This document shows positions 31,295 to 39,281 of a DNA stretch of 64,000 bases, piece after piece. The position numbers were made by a program, and so were the translations under genes. Numbering within the stretch: position 1 is the first letter of the stretch; each line of letters opens with the position of its first letter. The notes beneath the pieces were generated by a model, which saw only the letters and a program-made list of their open reading frames with translations, searched no databases and was not told the origin of the DNA. The stretch comes from Streptomyces zingiberis (GTDB lineage: Bacteria > Actinomycetota > Actinomycetes > Streptomycetales > Streptomycetaceae), in assembly GCF_012034935.1 (NCBI RefSeq), contig NZ_JAATEN010000022.1, forward strand, positions 1-64,000, given 5' to 3'.

Positions 31295-32122
31295 ATGAGC
31301 GAGCCCGTGGGAATCCACGTCGAGGGGGTCCACTTCGGCTACCCCGGACGGCCCGTGCTGCGGGGGGTCGACCTGACCGTCCGGCCGGGTGAACTGGCCG
31401 CCCTCATCGGTCTGAACGGCTGCGGCAAGTCGACCCTGCTCCGGCTGGCCGCGGGCCTGCTGCGGCCGGACGAGGGGCGTGTGCTGCTCGGCGGGGACGA
31501 CCTCGCCCGGCTCTCACGGCGCGCCGCGGCCCGGAGGGTGGCGCTGCTGCACCAGTCGTCCCCCGCCGTGCCGGGTATGACGGTGCGCCACCTCGTGCGG
31601 CAGGGCCGGTACGCGGCGCGCGGCCCGCTGGGCATGCTGCGCGAGGACGGCGACGGTGACCCCGTCGTGGCGCGGGCGCTGCGCGACGTCGGCGTGGAGC
31701 GGTGGGCCGGCCGGGAGGTCGACGCGCTGTCGGGGGGCGAGCGGCAGCGGGTGCGGCTGGCGATGGCGCTCGCCCAGGACACCCGCGTGCTGCTGCTCGA
31801 CGAGCCGACCACCTACCTCGACCTCCACCACCAGCTGGACGTGTTGCGGACCGTGGTGCGGCTGCGCGCGGAACGCGGGCTCTCCGTGGTGATGGTGGTG
31901 CACGACCTCGCCCACGCGGCCCGGTTCGCCGAGCGTGTCGTCGCCCTGCGCGCGGGCCGCGTGGTGGCCGACGGGACACCGAAGGAGGTCGTCACGCCGG
32001 GGTTGCTGGCGGACGTGCTGCGGGTGGCCGGCCGGGTCGGCGAGGACCCCGAGGGGGGATGGCCGGTGTGTTATCCAGATCACCCGCTCCCCCCACTAGA
32101 ATATGAAAATCATATTCATTAG
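31295..32122 (+). CDS. FecE/BtuD-type ABC ATPase of the chelate importer
   Basis: 275 residues with Walker A GLNGCGKST, Q-loop LLHQSS, signature LSGGERQRVRLAMALAQD, Walker B VLLLDEPTTYLD and the switch histidine in VMVVHDLAHA. This is the usual pattern of iron-chelate and cobalamin importer ATPases. The ATG at 31295 follows CCAGGAGAACGGAAC. The 79-base gap from the permease gene has no gene. The final codons (LEYENHIH) are AT-rich because Zur box 2 is written into them, so the coding end and the next promoter overlap. Confidence 0.9.
   Translation: MSEPVGIHVEGVHFGYPGRPVLRGVDLTVRPGELAALIGLNGCGKSTLLRLAAGLLRPDEGRVLLGGDDLARLSRRAAARRVALLHQSSPAVPGMTVRHLVRQGRYAARGPLGMLREDGDGDPVVARALRDVGVERWAGREVDALSGGERQRVRLAMALAQDTRVLLLDEPTTYLDLHHQLDVLRTVVRLRAERGLSVVMVVHDLAHAARFAERVVALRAGRVVADGTPKEVVTPGLLADVLRVAGRVGEDPEGGWPVCYPDHPLPPLEYENHIH
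32104..32118. promoter_or_regulatory. Zur box 2, inside the ATPase 3' end, upstream of the precursor peptide
   Basis: TGAAAATCATATTCA. Its reverse complement, TGAATATGATTTTCA, matches the Zur consensus at 14 of 15 positions. It lies 61 bases upstream of the small peptide start and ends four bases before the end of the ATPase stop codon. TAGAAT at 32097-32102 is a possible -10, so the box would overlap the promoter core. Confidence 0.8.
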
Positions 32123-32178
32123 AGTTCATGGCGGCGGTCAACCGAACGCCGTATCTCCCTGACGATGAAGGAGAGTTC

Positions 32179-32292
32179 ATGGACAACGAGCAGGTCTTCG
32201 CACCGATCGCGGACCCGGGCCAGCTGGCCCACGACTCGGCCTCCCACTCCAACGCGCTCGTCGAGAACCCCTTCGACGACACGGAGGAGTGA
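32179..32292 (+). CDS. Putative RiPP precursor peptide (37 residues)
   Basis: A short gene with a good ribosome site (AAGGAGA, four bases before ATG). It starts with MDNEQVFAPIADPGQ and ends in the acidic tail VENPFDDTEE. The middle, residues 17-25 (AHDSASHSN), has three Ser and two His and no Cys. It sits directly upstream of an RRE/ocin-ThiF-like gene, a YcaO and a SagB-like oxidase, the usual place for a substrate peptide. With these enzymes, Ser20, Ser22 and Ser24 are the obvious candidates for oxazoline/oxazole formation, and His18 and His23 could bind metal. I do not recognise the family. Which part is leader and which is product is not known. A Zur box precedes it and a strong hairpin follows it. 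Confidence 0.72.
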   Translation: MDNEQVFAPIADPGQLAHDSASHSNALVENPFDDTEE

Positions 32293-32328
32293 GCACGGAG
32301 AAGTGAGCGGGGCTCAGCTCCCTCGACC

Positions 32329-32368
32329 GTGGGCCCGCCCGGCGCCTCCTCCGGCCGGGCGGGCCCAC
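32329..32368 (+). terminator. Perfect 14-bp hairpin after the precursor gene (partial terminator or attenuator)
   Basis: GTGGGCCCGCCCGG at 32329-32342 pairs fully with 32355-32368 across a 12-base loop, 36 bases after the precursor stop. No T-tract. Such hairpins between a RiPP precursor and its enzymes commonly raise the amount of precursor mRNA relative to enzyme mRNA. Confidence 0.7.
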
Positions 32369-32412
32369 GCCCGCCGGAGCTCCTGCCCGCCGGAGCTCCT
32401 GCCCGCCGGAGC
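32369..32412 (+). repeat. 16-bp direct repeats downstream of the hairpin
   Basis: Two perfect copies and a partial third of GCCCGCCGGAGCTCCT in tandem (32369-32384, 32385-32400, 32401-32412). They lie in the untranslated spacer before the ocin-ThiF-like gene. Confidence 0.85.
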
Positions 32413-32473
32413 CCTCGCCCCTCAAAGCCCCAGCTCTTGCCCGTCCCAGGTTCACGCGTCAAGGAGGATCACC

Positions 32474-33355
32474 GTGTCCCGCAGCCGGCTCGTTCCCGGT
32501 GCCGAGGTCGTCGCCGTACCCGGGCGGGGTCTCGCCCTCCGCACCCCCGGAGGGGAGTTCCTCGGCGTCAGGACGGGCGGCGCGGACGAGCGGGCGCTGC
32601 TCGCGCGGCTCGCGGACGGCACCGCCGGCCCGGCGGACCCGGAACTCGACCGGGTCGTCCACGCGTTCGAGCAGGCCGGATATCTGACGGACGGCTCCCC
32701 GCCCGGTGGATGGCCCGCCGCCCGCCGGCGCGTCCTGCTGCTCGGCGACGCCGTGCTGACCGGACCGCTCGCCGCGCAGCTGACGGCCCTGGGCGCCGAG
32801 CCGTACCCCGCGCCGGCCGGGGCCGGCGACCCGCCCGCCACGGACCCCACGGCGCCGCCCGGCACCGGCGACCTGCTCGCCACGGACCCCGCCGCCGTCG
32901 TGTGGTGCCTCGACGGGCCCGTGCCCGGCGGCCTCTGGGACGGGGCCGACCGGCTGCCGGAGCACGGCGTCGCCTGGCTGCGCTGCCATCGGGAGGGCCG
33001 GCAGGCGTTCGTCGAGCCGGTGGCCGCCGCCCCCGGGGACGTCACCTCGGCCCACGTCCGTTCCCGCCGGCTCGCCGCCACCCCCGCGCACCGCGAACTG
33101 GCCGCGTACTGGAGCGGCCCCCGTGTCTCCGGCGCACCGGCCGGGCTCACCCCTCCGGCCGCCGCGCTGCTCGCCGCGCTGCTCGCCGAGGACCTCGGCC
33201 GGTGGGCCACCGGCACCCCCGGTCCGGACATCCTTCCCGCCCGGCTCCCCGCCCGGCTCCGGCTCCGCCGGGTGGACCTGACCACGCTGACCGTCACCGC
33301 ACACCCGGTCCTCCCCGTCCCGGAGGTCGCGCCGGCGCCCGGTGGGCACGGATGA
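32474..33355 (+). CDS. RRE/ocin-ThiF-like leader-binding cyclodehydratase partner
   Basis: 293 residues from the GTG at 32474, preceded by AAGGAGG. The open frame extends left to 32165 but there runs through the precursor and the hairpin, so the earlier start is rejected. The N-terminal 75 residues (LVPGAEVVAVPGRGLALRT, then DPELDRVVHAFEQAGYLTD) fit a RiPP recognition element with winged-helix fold. A Rossmann-like RRVLLLGDAVLTGPLAAQL follows, as in ocin-ThiF-like proteins of azole-forming clusters. No ATP-binding or Zn-binding Cys pairs are evident, so it is probably a non-catalytic scaffold that presents the precursor to the YcaO. Its stop overlaps the next gene by ATGA. Confidence 0.7.
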   Translation: MSRSRLVPGAEVVAVPGRGLALRTPGGEFLGVRTGGADERALLARLADGTAGPADPELDRVVHAFEQAGYLTDGSPPGGWPAARRRVLLLGDAVLTGPLAAQLTALGAEPYPAPAGAGDPPATDPTAPPGTGDLLATDPAAVVWCLDGPVPGGLWDGADRLPEHGVAWLRCHREGRQAFVEPVAAAPGDVTSAHVRSRRLAATPAHRELAAYWSGPRVSGAPAGLTPPAAALLAALLAEDLGRWATGTPGPDILPARLPARLRLRRVDLTTLTVTAHPVLPVPEVAPAPGGHG

Positions 33356-34851
33356 CGGCGCCCGGCGCGGACACCGGCGGGCTCGCCACCGACGTCCGCC
33401 TCCCCGACGGCGCGGGCCCCTTCCCGGCCGTCCTCCTGCGCACCCCCTACGACCGCGCCCGGCACCTGCCCGAGGCGGACGGCTGGGCCCGGCACGGCTT
33501 CGCCGCCGTCGTCCAGGACGTGCGGGGCCGGTTCGCCGCGCCGGGGGAGTGGCGCCCGTACGAGAACGAGGCCGCCGACGGGGCGGCCGCCGCCCGCTGG
33601 GTCCGGCGGCAGCCGTGGAGCGACGGCCGGCTGGTCGCCGCCGGGGCCTCCTACGCCGCCCACTGCGCTCTCGTGCTCGCCCTCGACGCGCCGGAGGACG
33701 CCCGGCCGGACGCCGTCCTCGCCGCCGTGCCCGCCCTCGGCCCCGCGGAGACCGCACGCGAGGCGTCCGGCGTGGAACGGCTGCTCTCCCGCGCCGGGTG
33801 GTGGGCCGCCCACGGCGACCGGCGGGACTCCGACGAGGGCGCGCTGGAGAGGGCGCTCGCCGGCGATCCCGGTCTCCTCCGCCACCTGCCGCTGACCGGC
33901 CTCCCCGAGCGGCTGGGCCGGAGCCTGCCCTCCTGGGCCGGCCTGTGGCGCCACCACGGCCGCGGGCGTCTCGTGGCGCGGGCGGCGCACGCCGGGGTGC
34001 CGCTGCTGGCGGTGGGCGGCCACCACGACCACTTCGCCGAGGAGACCGTCGCGCTGTGGCGCGCCTGGGGCGGGCCCTCGGCCCGGCTGCTGCTGGGCCC
34101 CTGGGGGCACTCCCTGGTGACCACGCCCGGACCGGACGCGCGCCCCGCCCACCGGCTGAACCTCGGCGAGCTGTACGCGCGCTGGGCCCGCCGCGCCCTC
34201 GCCGGCGCCCTCACCCCCGGCCACCACGGCGCGCTGGCGCTGGGCGGCGCGGATCTGTGGCTGCCCGCCGCCACCGGCGGGCAGCTCCGCACGCCGCGGC
34301 TGGTGCCGCTGCACGGCGCCGCGTTCACCGCCGACCCCGGCCGGCCCGTCCGCTCCGACGACCTGGCCGTCCCCGCACCCCACGCGTCCCCCTCCGGGCG
34401 CCCGCCCGACCGGTGTGTGCTGGCCACCCCGCCGCTGCCGCGCCCGCTCGACGTGGCCGGCCCCGTGAGCGTGCGGCTGCGGGCCACCGCCCACACGCCG
34501 TCCGCCGACTGGGCCGCCCGGCTCGTCGCCCTCACGCCGGACGGTGCCGCCGAGCGGCTCGCCGCCGGTGTCGTCCGGCGCGCCGAACCGGCGGGCCGGC
34601 AGAGCGGGTTCACCGTCGGGCTCGGCCGGCTCGCGCGCCGGCTGCCGGCCGGTACCCGGCTGCGCCTGGAGATCGCCGGGCACCACTTCCCCGCCCACGC
34701 CCGCAACCCCCACACCGGTGAGGACCCGGTGACGGCGGACCGGCTGCTCGCCTCCCGGCGCGAGGTCGACCCGGCCGGCGTGGAGCTGAGGCTGCCCGTG
34801 CTCCCGTCCCGTCCCACCCCCGCCGACCCCGCCGAGGAGATTCTGCGATGA
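33352..34851 (+). CDS. CocE/NonD-family (peptidase S15) hydrolase
   Basis: 499 residues, starting at an ATGA overlap. An alpha/beta hydrolase core has the nucleophile in GASYA (Ser100), an Asp in GGHHDHF (Asp226) and a His in GPWGHS (His253). A C-terminal jelly-roll domain follows (VSVRLRATAHTPSADWAARLV, then RLEIAGHHFP). The family includes Xaa-Pro dipeptidyl peptidases, cocaine esterase and beta-lactam acylases. Inside a RiPP operon the likely job is trimming or hydrolysing the modified peptide. The precursor has Xaa-Pro at residues 8-9, 12-13 and 30-31, compatible with an Xaa-Pro activity, but specificity cannot be read from sequence. No signal peptide, so it probably acts in the cytoplasm. 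Confidence 0.85.
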   Translation: MTAPGADTGGLATDVRLPDGAGPFPAVLLRTPYDRARHLPEADGWARHGFAAVVQDVRGRFAAPGEWRPYENEAADGAAAARWVRRQPWSDGRLVAAGASYAAHCALVLALDAPEDARPDAVLAAVPALGPAETAREASGVERLLSRAGWWAAHGDRRDSDEGALERALAGDPGLLRHLPLTGLPERLGRSLPSWAGLWRHHGRGRLVARAAHAGVPLLAVGGHHDHFAEETVALWRAWGGPSARLLLGPWGHSLVTTPGPDARPAHRLNLGELYARWARRALAGALTPGHHGALALGGADLWLPAATGGQLRTPRLVPLHGAAFTADPGRPVRSDDLAVPAPHASPSGRPPDRCVLATPPLPRPLDVAGPVSVRLRATAHTPSADWAARLVALTPDGAAERLAAGVVRRAEPAGRQSGFTVGLGRLARRLPAGTRLRLEIAGHHFPAHARNPHTGEDPVTADRLLASRREVDPAGVELRLPVLPSRPTPADPAEEILR

Positions 34852-36227
34852 CGGCGCTGCCACTGGAAGCACTCGTCGACCCCGTCTGCGGCATCGTCCG
34901 CAAGGTCAAGCCCGTGGAGCACCCCCCGGGCACCCCGCCCCGGTACACCGCGGTGACGGCCGAGGTGTCGGACGCCCGCAGGCTCGGCCTGTGGCCCGCC
35001 GACCGGGTCTCCCTCGGCACGACGTTCGGCGACCCGGAGCAGGCGCGGGTCGCCGCGATAGCCGAGGGGGTGGAGCGGTACTGCGGCAACCGTGTGCCGC
35101 CGCCCGGCCACCCCGGCGCCCCGGTGCGCGCCACGGCCGCCGAGCTGGCCGGCCGGGGCCTGCGGCTGTACGGCCCGGGGGAGCTGCCCGCGTACGCCCA
35201 CTGGCAGTACATCCGGGAGAAGTTCCCCTACCGGCCCCTCACCCCCGGGACCCCGGCCCTGTGGACGCGCGGCACCGAACTGCTGCCGGGCGGGGCCTCC
35301 GCCGAGGTGTGGGCGCCGGTCGCGCTCACCCATCTCAACTGGCGCCAGGGCGACCTGCGCGAGCTGCCCCGCACCCACCACCTCAACTATGCCGGGATCG
35401 CCACCGGGCAGGGCCTGGACGACGCCGCCGAGCGCGGCCTGCTGGAGATCGTCGAACGCGACGCGCTGGAACTGTGGTGGCACCTGGACGGCCCGTCCCG
35501 CGGCATCGACCCGGCCAGCGTGCCCGGCCTCGCCGAGGACCTGGCGGGTTCCGCGCTCGAGGTCCACCTCGTCGAGATGGCCTCGGAGTTCGCCCCCTGC
35601 GTGGCCGCGCTCGTCCACGATCCGCGCCTCGGCCTGTACGCCGCCGGGTTCGCGTGCAAGTACGACCCGGCGGAAGCGGCCCGCAAGGCCGTCCTCGAAG
35701 CCGTCCACACCTGGGTCTTCACCCAGGGCCTGACCGGCCCCGGCGGCTGGGTGTTCCAGGCCGTCGAGGCCGGGCTGCTGGCGCGCGGCCTCTACCTGGA
35801 CCACCGCGCCGACGGCCGCTACCTCGACGCGTGCGGCGAGCAGTTCGAGCACGTGCGGGACCTGGGAGCGCACGTGCAGGTGTGGCTGGACGAGCGGATG
35901 GCCGCCGAGGCCCGGCGGTTCACCGCGCCCGCGCTCGGAACGGTCCCCGTCGACGCGATCGCCCCCGGCGGCCGGGAACGGCTGGAGAGCGCGCTGCGCG
36001 CGGGCGGCCACCGGGTCATGACCTTCGACCTCACCACCGAGGACGTGGCCGAAACGGCCCTGCGCGTCGCCCGCGTCCTCGTCTCCGGGCTGCTGCCCAA
36101 CGCGCCCGCCGCCTTCGGCTACTTCGGCTGCCCGCGTCTCGCCGGGGCCGCCGTCGCACGGGGCTGGCGCGACACGCCGCCGAGCGGGCCGGAGGACTTC
36201 ACGCTGGCGCCCCCGCCGCACATGTGA
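34848..36227 (+). CDS. YcaO-domain cyclodehydratase
   Basis: 459 residues with an ATGA overlap at its start. ATP-binding YcaO motifs are visible: AAIAEGVERYCGN (near residue 70), the second acidic helix LLEIVERDALELWW (near residue 200), and AARKAVLEAVHTW. YcaO enzymes activate a peptide amide with ATP so that a Ser, Thr or Cys side chain, or another nucleophile, can cyclise on it. The C-terminus is Pro-rich (LAPPPHM) but is not the strict PxPxP of typical azoline synthetases. With a separate RRE/ThiF-like partner and an oxidase, oxazole formation on Ser is the simplest prediction. Amidine or thioamide chemistry cannot be excluded. Confidence 0.88.
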   Translation: MTALPLEALVDPVCGIVRKVKPVEHPPGTPPRYTAVTAEVSDARRLGLWPADRVSLGTTFGDPEQARVAAIAEGVERYCGNRVPPPGHPGAPVRATAAELAGRGLRLYGPGELPAYAHWQYIREKFPYRPLTPGTPALWTRGTELLPGGASAEVWAPVALTHLNWRQGDLRELPRTHHLNYAGIATGQGLDDAAERGLLEIVERDALELWWHLDGPSRGIDPASVPGLAEDLAGSALEVHLVEMASEFAPCVAALVHDPRLGLYAAGFACKYDPAEAARKAVLEAVHTWVFTQGLTGPGGWVFQAVEAGLLARGLYLDHRADGRYLDACGEQFEHVRDLGAHVQVWLDERMAAEARRFTAPALGTVPVDAIAPGGRERLESALRAGGHRVMTFDLTTEDVAETALRVARVLVSGLLPNAPAAFGYFGCPRLAGAAVARGWRDTPPSGPEDFTLAPPPHM

Positions 36228-36237
36228 GGACGCCACC

Positions 36238-37545
36238 GTGGAACACCGCTCCCCTGAGGACGAGGACCGCCCGGTGGATCTCGCCGCCGCCCTCGCCCGC
36301 GCCCGCTCCCCGGAGCGCCCCGGCCCCGACGCACCGGCCGGCGGCGCCGTCCGGTCCTGGCCGGGGCCGCCGCACCCGATCCCGGAGGCCGGCCCGGGCT
36401 CCCTCGACCTGCACACCCTGTTGCGGCTGTCCTTGGCGGCCTCCGACGGTTCCGGGCGCCTGCGCCCCACGCCGTCCGCCGGTGCCCTGCACCCGGTGGA
36501 CTCCGAACTGGCCGTGGGCGAGGGCTGCTCCCTGCCGCCCGGCCGCTACGGCTACGACCCGCTCCGCCACCAGGTGCACCACCTCGGCGGGCCACCGCAC
36601 GGCACACCACCGGGCCTGACCGCCGGACTCTCCGTCACCGCGCGCCGTACGGCCTCCCACTACGGCCACCGCGCCTGGCCGCTGCTGCTCCTGGACACCG
36701 GGCACGCCGCCGCTGCCCTCGTCCTCGCGGCCCGCGCGCCGGGCTCCGGCGAGCCCCGGGTGCGGCTGGACGGACGCACCGAACACCCCCTGGTCACCGT
36801 GCACATCCCGGCGCCCGGCCCCGCGCGCATCCCGCCGCCCGGCGGGCACATCCGGCCGTCCGCCGGGCACGTCCCGCCGCCCGCCGGGCCCGGCCCGGTG
36901 CGCCGGACCGCCGGCACCCCTGGCCCGCAGGCGCCGGATGGCGTCCACGTCCCCCGGACGCCGGAGGACGCCCGCGTCCGGCAGGTGCCGGAGGACGCCC
37001 GCGTCCCGCAGGTGCCGGGGGGTCCGCCCACCGCCGCCGAACTGCTGGCCCGCCGCAGCTCCCCGCCCCCGCTGCCGGGCACCCCGCCGCGGGACGCGCT
37101 CCACGCGGTCCTCACCACCGCTGCCCGGGCGGGCGGCGGCGAGCTGCGCTGGTGCGCCGCGGTCGGCCCACCGGAGCCCGGCCTGGTGGAACCGGCCGGT
37201 GACGGCACGGCCCTGCGGCGGTACGCGGCGGGCGACGCCCGGCCCGCGCTCGCCGCCTGGGCCGCGGGCCAGGCGTGGCTCGCGGACGCGGGCGCCGTCC
37301 TGCTCGCCCACGGCTGCCCCGCGGACGCCGGCGCCCCGCACATCCGCCGCGCTCATCTCCGGGCCGGCTTCGCCGTCCACCTGGCCCACATCGCCGCCCG
37401 GCGCCACGGGCTGGCCGCCCGGCCCGTCGGCTCCTGGCAGCAGGCGGACCTCGGCGCCGCGCTCGGAGCGGCCCCGGGCCGGGACTGGGTCGTGCACGCC
37501 CTGGCCCTCGGCACCCACCACGCCGACGAGGAGAAACCCCCGTGA
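36238..37545 (+). CDS. SagB/ThcOx-like FMN dehydrogenase
   Basis: 435 residues from the GTG at 36238, 10 bases after the YcaO stop. The N-terminal part has LHTLLRLSLAAS and the flavin-binding RLRPTPSAGALHPVDSELAV (about residues 75-95) characteristic of SagB-type enzymes that oxidise azolines to azoles. The C-terminal nitroreductase-like half contains HIRRAHLRAGFAVHLAHIAARRHGLAA and WVVHALALGTH. Between them lies an unusual Pro/Gly-rich insertion (about residues 190-265) with near-identical repeats (EDARVRQVP and EDARVPQVP), likely a flexible linker. The gene ends in a GTGA overlap with the first exporter gene. Confidence 0.8.
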   Translation: MEHRSPEDEDRPVDLAAALARARSPERPGPDAPAGGAVRSWPGPPHPIPEAGPGSLDLHTLLRLSLAASDGSGRLRPTPSAGALHPVDSELAVGEGCSLPPGRYGYDPLRHQVHHLGGPPHGTPPGLTAGLSVTARRTASHYGHRAWPLLLLDTGHAAAALVLAARAPGSGEPRVRLDGRTEHPLVTVHIPAPGPARIPPPGGHIRPSAGHVPPPAGPGPVRRTAGTPGPQAPDGVHVPRTPEDARVRQVPEDARVPQVPGGPPTAAELLARRSSPPPLPGTPPRDALHAVLTTAARAGGGELRWCAAVGPPEPGLVEPAGDGTALRRYAAGDARPALAAWAAGQAWLADAGAVLLAHGCPADAGAPHIRRAHLRAGFAVHLAHIAARRHGLAARPVGSWQQADLGAALGAAPGRDWVVHALALGTHHADEEKPP

Positions 37546-39281
37546 TCGTCCATCCCGAACTGCGCCGCGCCGCATGGCGCGTACGGCGCCCCCTGCTCGC
37601 GGCCACCCTGCTCCAGGGCGCCGTGACCCTCACCCACCTGGCGCAGGCCGCGCTGCTGGCCCTCGCGCTCGCCGGCCTGGCCCGCGGCGACACCGGCGGC
37701 CTCCCGTGGCTGCTGGCAGCGGTGCTCGCCGTCGTCGCCGCCCGCGCCGGGCTGGCCCTCGCGCAGCGGCGCGCCGCCACCCGTGGCGGGGCCCGGGCCC
37801 GGGTCGCCCTGCGGGACGAACTCCTCGCCCATCTCGGGCGGCTGGGGCCCTCCTGGCCGGCCACCGTGCGGGCCGGAGCCGTCCGCGCCACCCTCGTCGA
37901 GGGGGTGGAGGGCGTCGACGCCTACGTCTCCCGCTACCTGCCGCAGCTCCTGGTCACCCTGGCCGTGCCGCCCCTGGTCCTGGCCGCGCTGGCCGTGGTG
38001 GAACCCGCCGCCCTGCTCGGGCTGGTGCCCGCCCTGCTGCTGGCGCTGGCCGGGCCGCGCCTGTGGGACCGGCTGCTCGCCGCCCGCGGCAAGGAGCACT
38101 GGGACACCTACGAGGGGCTGGGCGCCGACTACCTGGAAGCCCTCCAGGGCATGCCGGCCCTGCGCGCCGCCGGAGCCGTCGGCCGGACCCGTGCCCGCCT
38201 GGAGGAGCGGTCCGCCGCGCTGCACCGGGCGACCGTCGCGAAACTGCGGGTGTCCCTGGCCGGCACCGGCCTCACCGACCTCGCCGTCCAGGGCGGCACG
38301 GCCGCCGCCGCGCTCCTGGCGTGCCGGTCGGCCGTCACCGGATCCACCACCGCGACCGGGACCTACCTGATGCTGCTGCTGGCCTCCGAGTGCTTCCGGC
38401 CGGTCCGGGACCTCGCCCGCGAGTGGCACGCCGGGTATCTGGGGGCCTCGGCCGCGGACGGCCTCGCGGCCCTGCGCACCGCCGAGCCGGCCGTCCCGGA
38501 CCGCGGGACCGTGCCCGCGCACTGGCCGGGCCCGCCCGAACTGCGCTTCGAGAACGTCGGGTTCACCTACGACGGCGCCCCGGCGCCCGCCCTGCGCGGC
38601 GTCTCCTTCACCGCGCCGGCGGGGCGGACCACCGCGATCGTCGGGCCGTCCGGCGCGGGCAAGTCCACGCTCCTCGCCCTGCTCCTGCGCCACCACGACC
38701 CCCGGGAGGGCCGGATCACCCTGGACGGCCGTCCCACGACCGCGTACGCGCTGGACTCGCTGCGGCGGGGCATCGCCGTCGTCTCACAGGAGACGTACCT
38801 CTTCCACGCCACCATCGCCGCCAACCTGCGCCTCGCCCGGCCGGACGCCACGGACGCCGAACTGGCCCGCGCGGCCCGCGCCGCCGGGGTCCACGACGAG
38901 ATCGCCGCCCTGCCCGGCGGGTACGCCACCGTCCTCGGCGAACGCGGCGCGACCCTCTCCGGCGGCCAGCGCCAGCGCCTCGCCCTCGCCCGGGCCCTGC
39001 TGGCCGACGCGCCGGTGCTCGTCCTCGACGAGGCCACCAGCTCCGTCGACGAACGCCGCGAGGCGGACATCGTCAGGGAACTGCCGGCGGCCACGCGCGG
39101 CCGGACCGTCCTGGTGGTCGCCCACCGGCCGGCCGCCGTCCGCCACGCCGACCACATCGTCGTCCTCGACGCCGGACGGGTGGACGCGGCCGGCGCGCAC
39201 GCCGGCCTGATCGAGGCCGACGGCTTCTACACGCGGCTCGTCGAGGCGGGCCGCGTCCCCCGGGGAGAACTCGCCGCATGA
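37542..39281 (+). CDS. ABC exporter subunit 1 (CydD-like, fused membrane and ATPase domains)
   Basis: 579 residues from the GTG at 37542. The N-terminal membrane domain has six predicted helices (LLAATLLQGAVTLTHLAQAALLALAL, LLVTLAVPPLVLAALAVV). The C-terminal ATPase has Walker A GPSGAGKST, signature LSGGQRQRLALARALL, Walker B VLVLDEATSSVDE and H-loop VVAHRP. It resembles CydD, the half of the thiol exporter used in cytochrome bd assembly, but the RiPP context argues for export of the mature peptide. It overlaps its partner gene by ATGA, so the two should form a heterodimer. Confidence 0.85.
   Translation: MIVHPELRRAAWRVRRPLLAATLLQGAVTLTHLAQAALLALALAGLARGDTGGLPWLLAAVLAVVAARAGLALAQRRAATRGGARARVALRDELLAHLGRLGPSWPATVRAGAVRATLVEGVEGVDAYVSRYLPQLLVTLAVPPLVLAALAVVEPAALLGLVPALLLALAGPRLWDRLLAARGKEHWDTYEGLGADYLEALQGMPALRAAGAVGRTRARLEERSAALHRATVAKLRVSLAGTGLTDLAVQGGTAAAALLACRSAVTGSTTATGTYLMLLLASECFRPVRDLAREWHAGYLGASAADGLAALRTAEPAVPDRGTVPAHWPGPPELRFENVGFTYDGAPAPALRGVSFTAPAGRTTAIVGPSGAGKSTLLALLLRHHDPREGRITLDGRPTTAYALDSLRRGIAVVSQETYLFHATIAANLRLARPDATDAELARAARAAGVHDEIAALPGGYATVLGERGATLSGGQRQRLALARALLADAPVLVLDEATSSVDERREADIVRELPAATRGRTVLVVAHRPAAVRHADHIVVLDAGRVDAAGAHAGLIEADGFYTRLVEAGRVPRGELAA

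Noticed and set aside
32369..32412. CRISPR-like array
   Set aside because: Only two to three 16-bp units without spacers. No CRISPR array or cas gene is seen anywhere in the window.
32165..32473. Upstream extension of the ocin-ThiF-like gene through the precursor region
   Set aside because: The extension passes through the hairpin and repeats and gives a Ser/Arg/Pro-rich string. A GTG with AAGGAGG at 32474 gives a normal family start.
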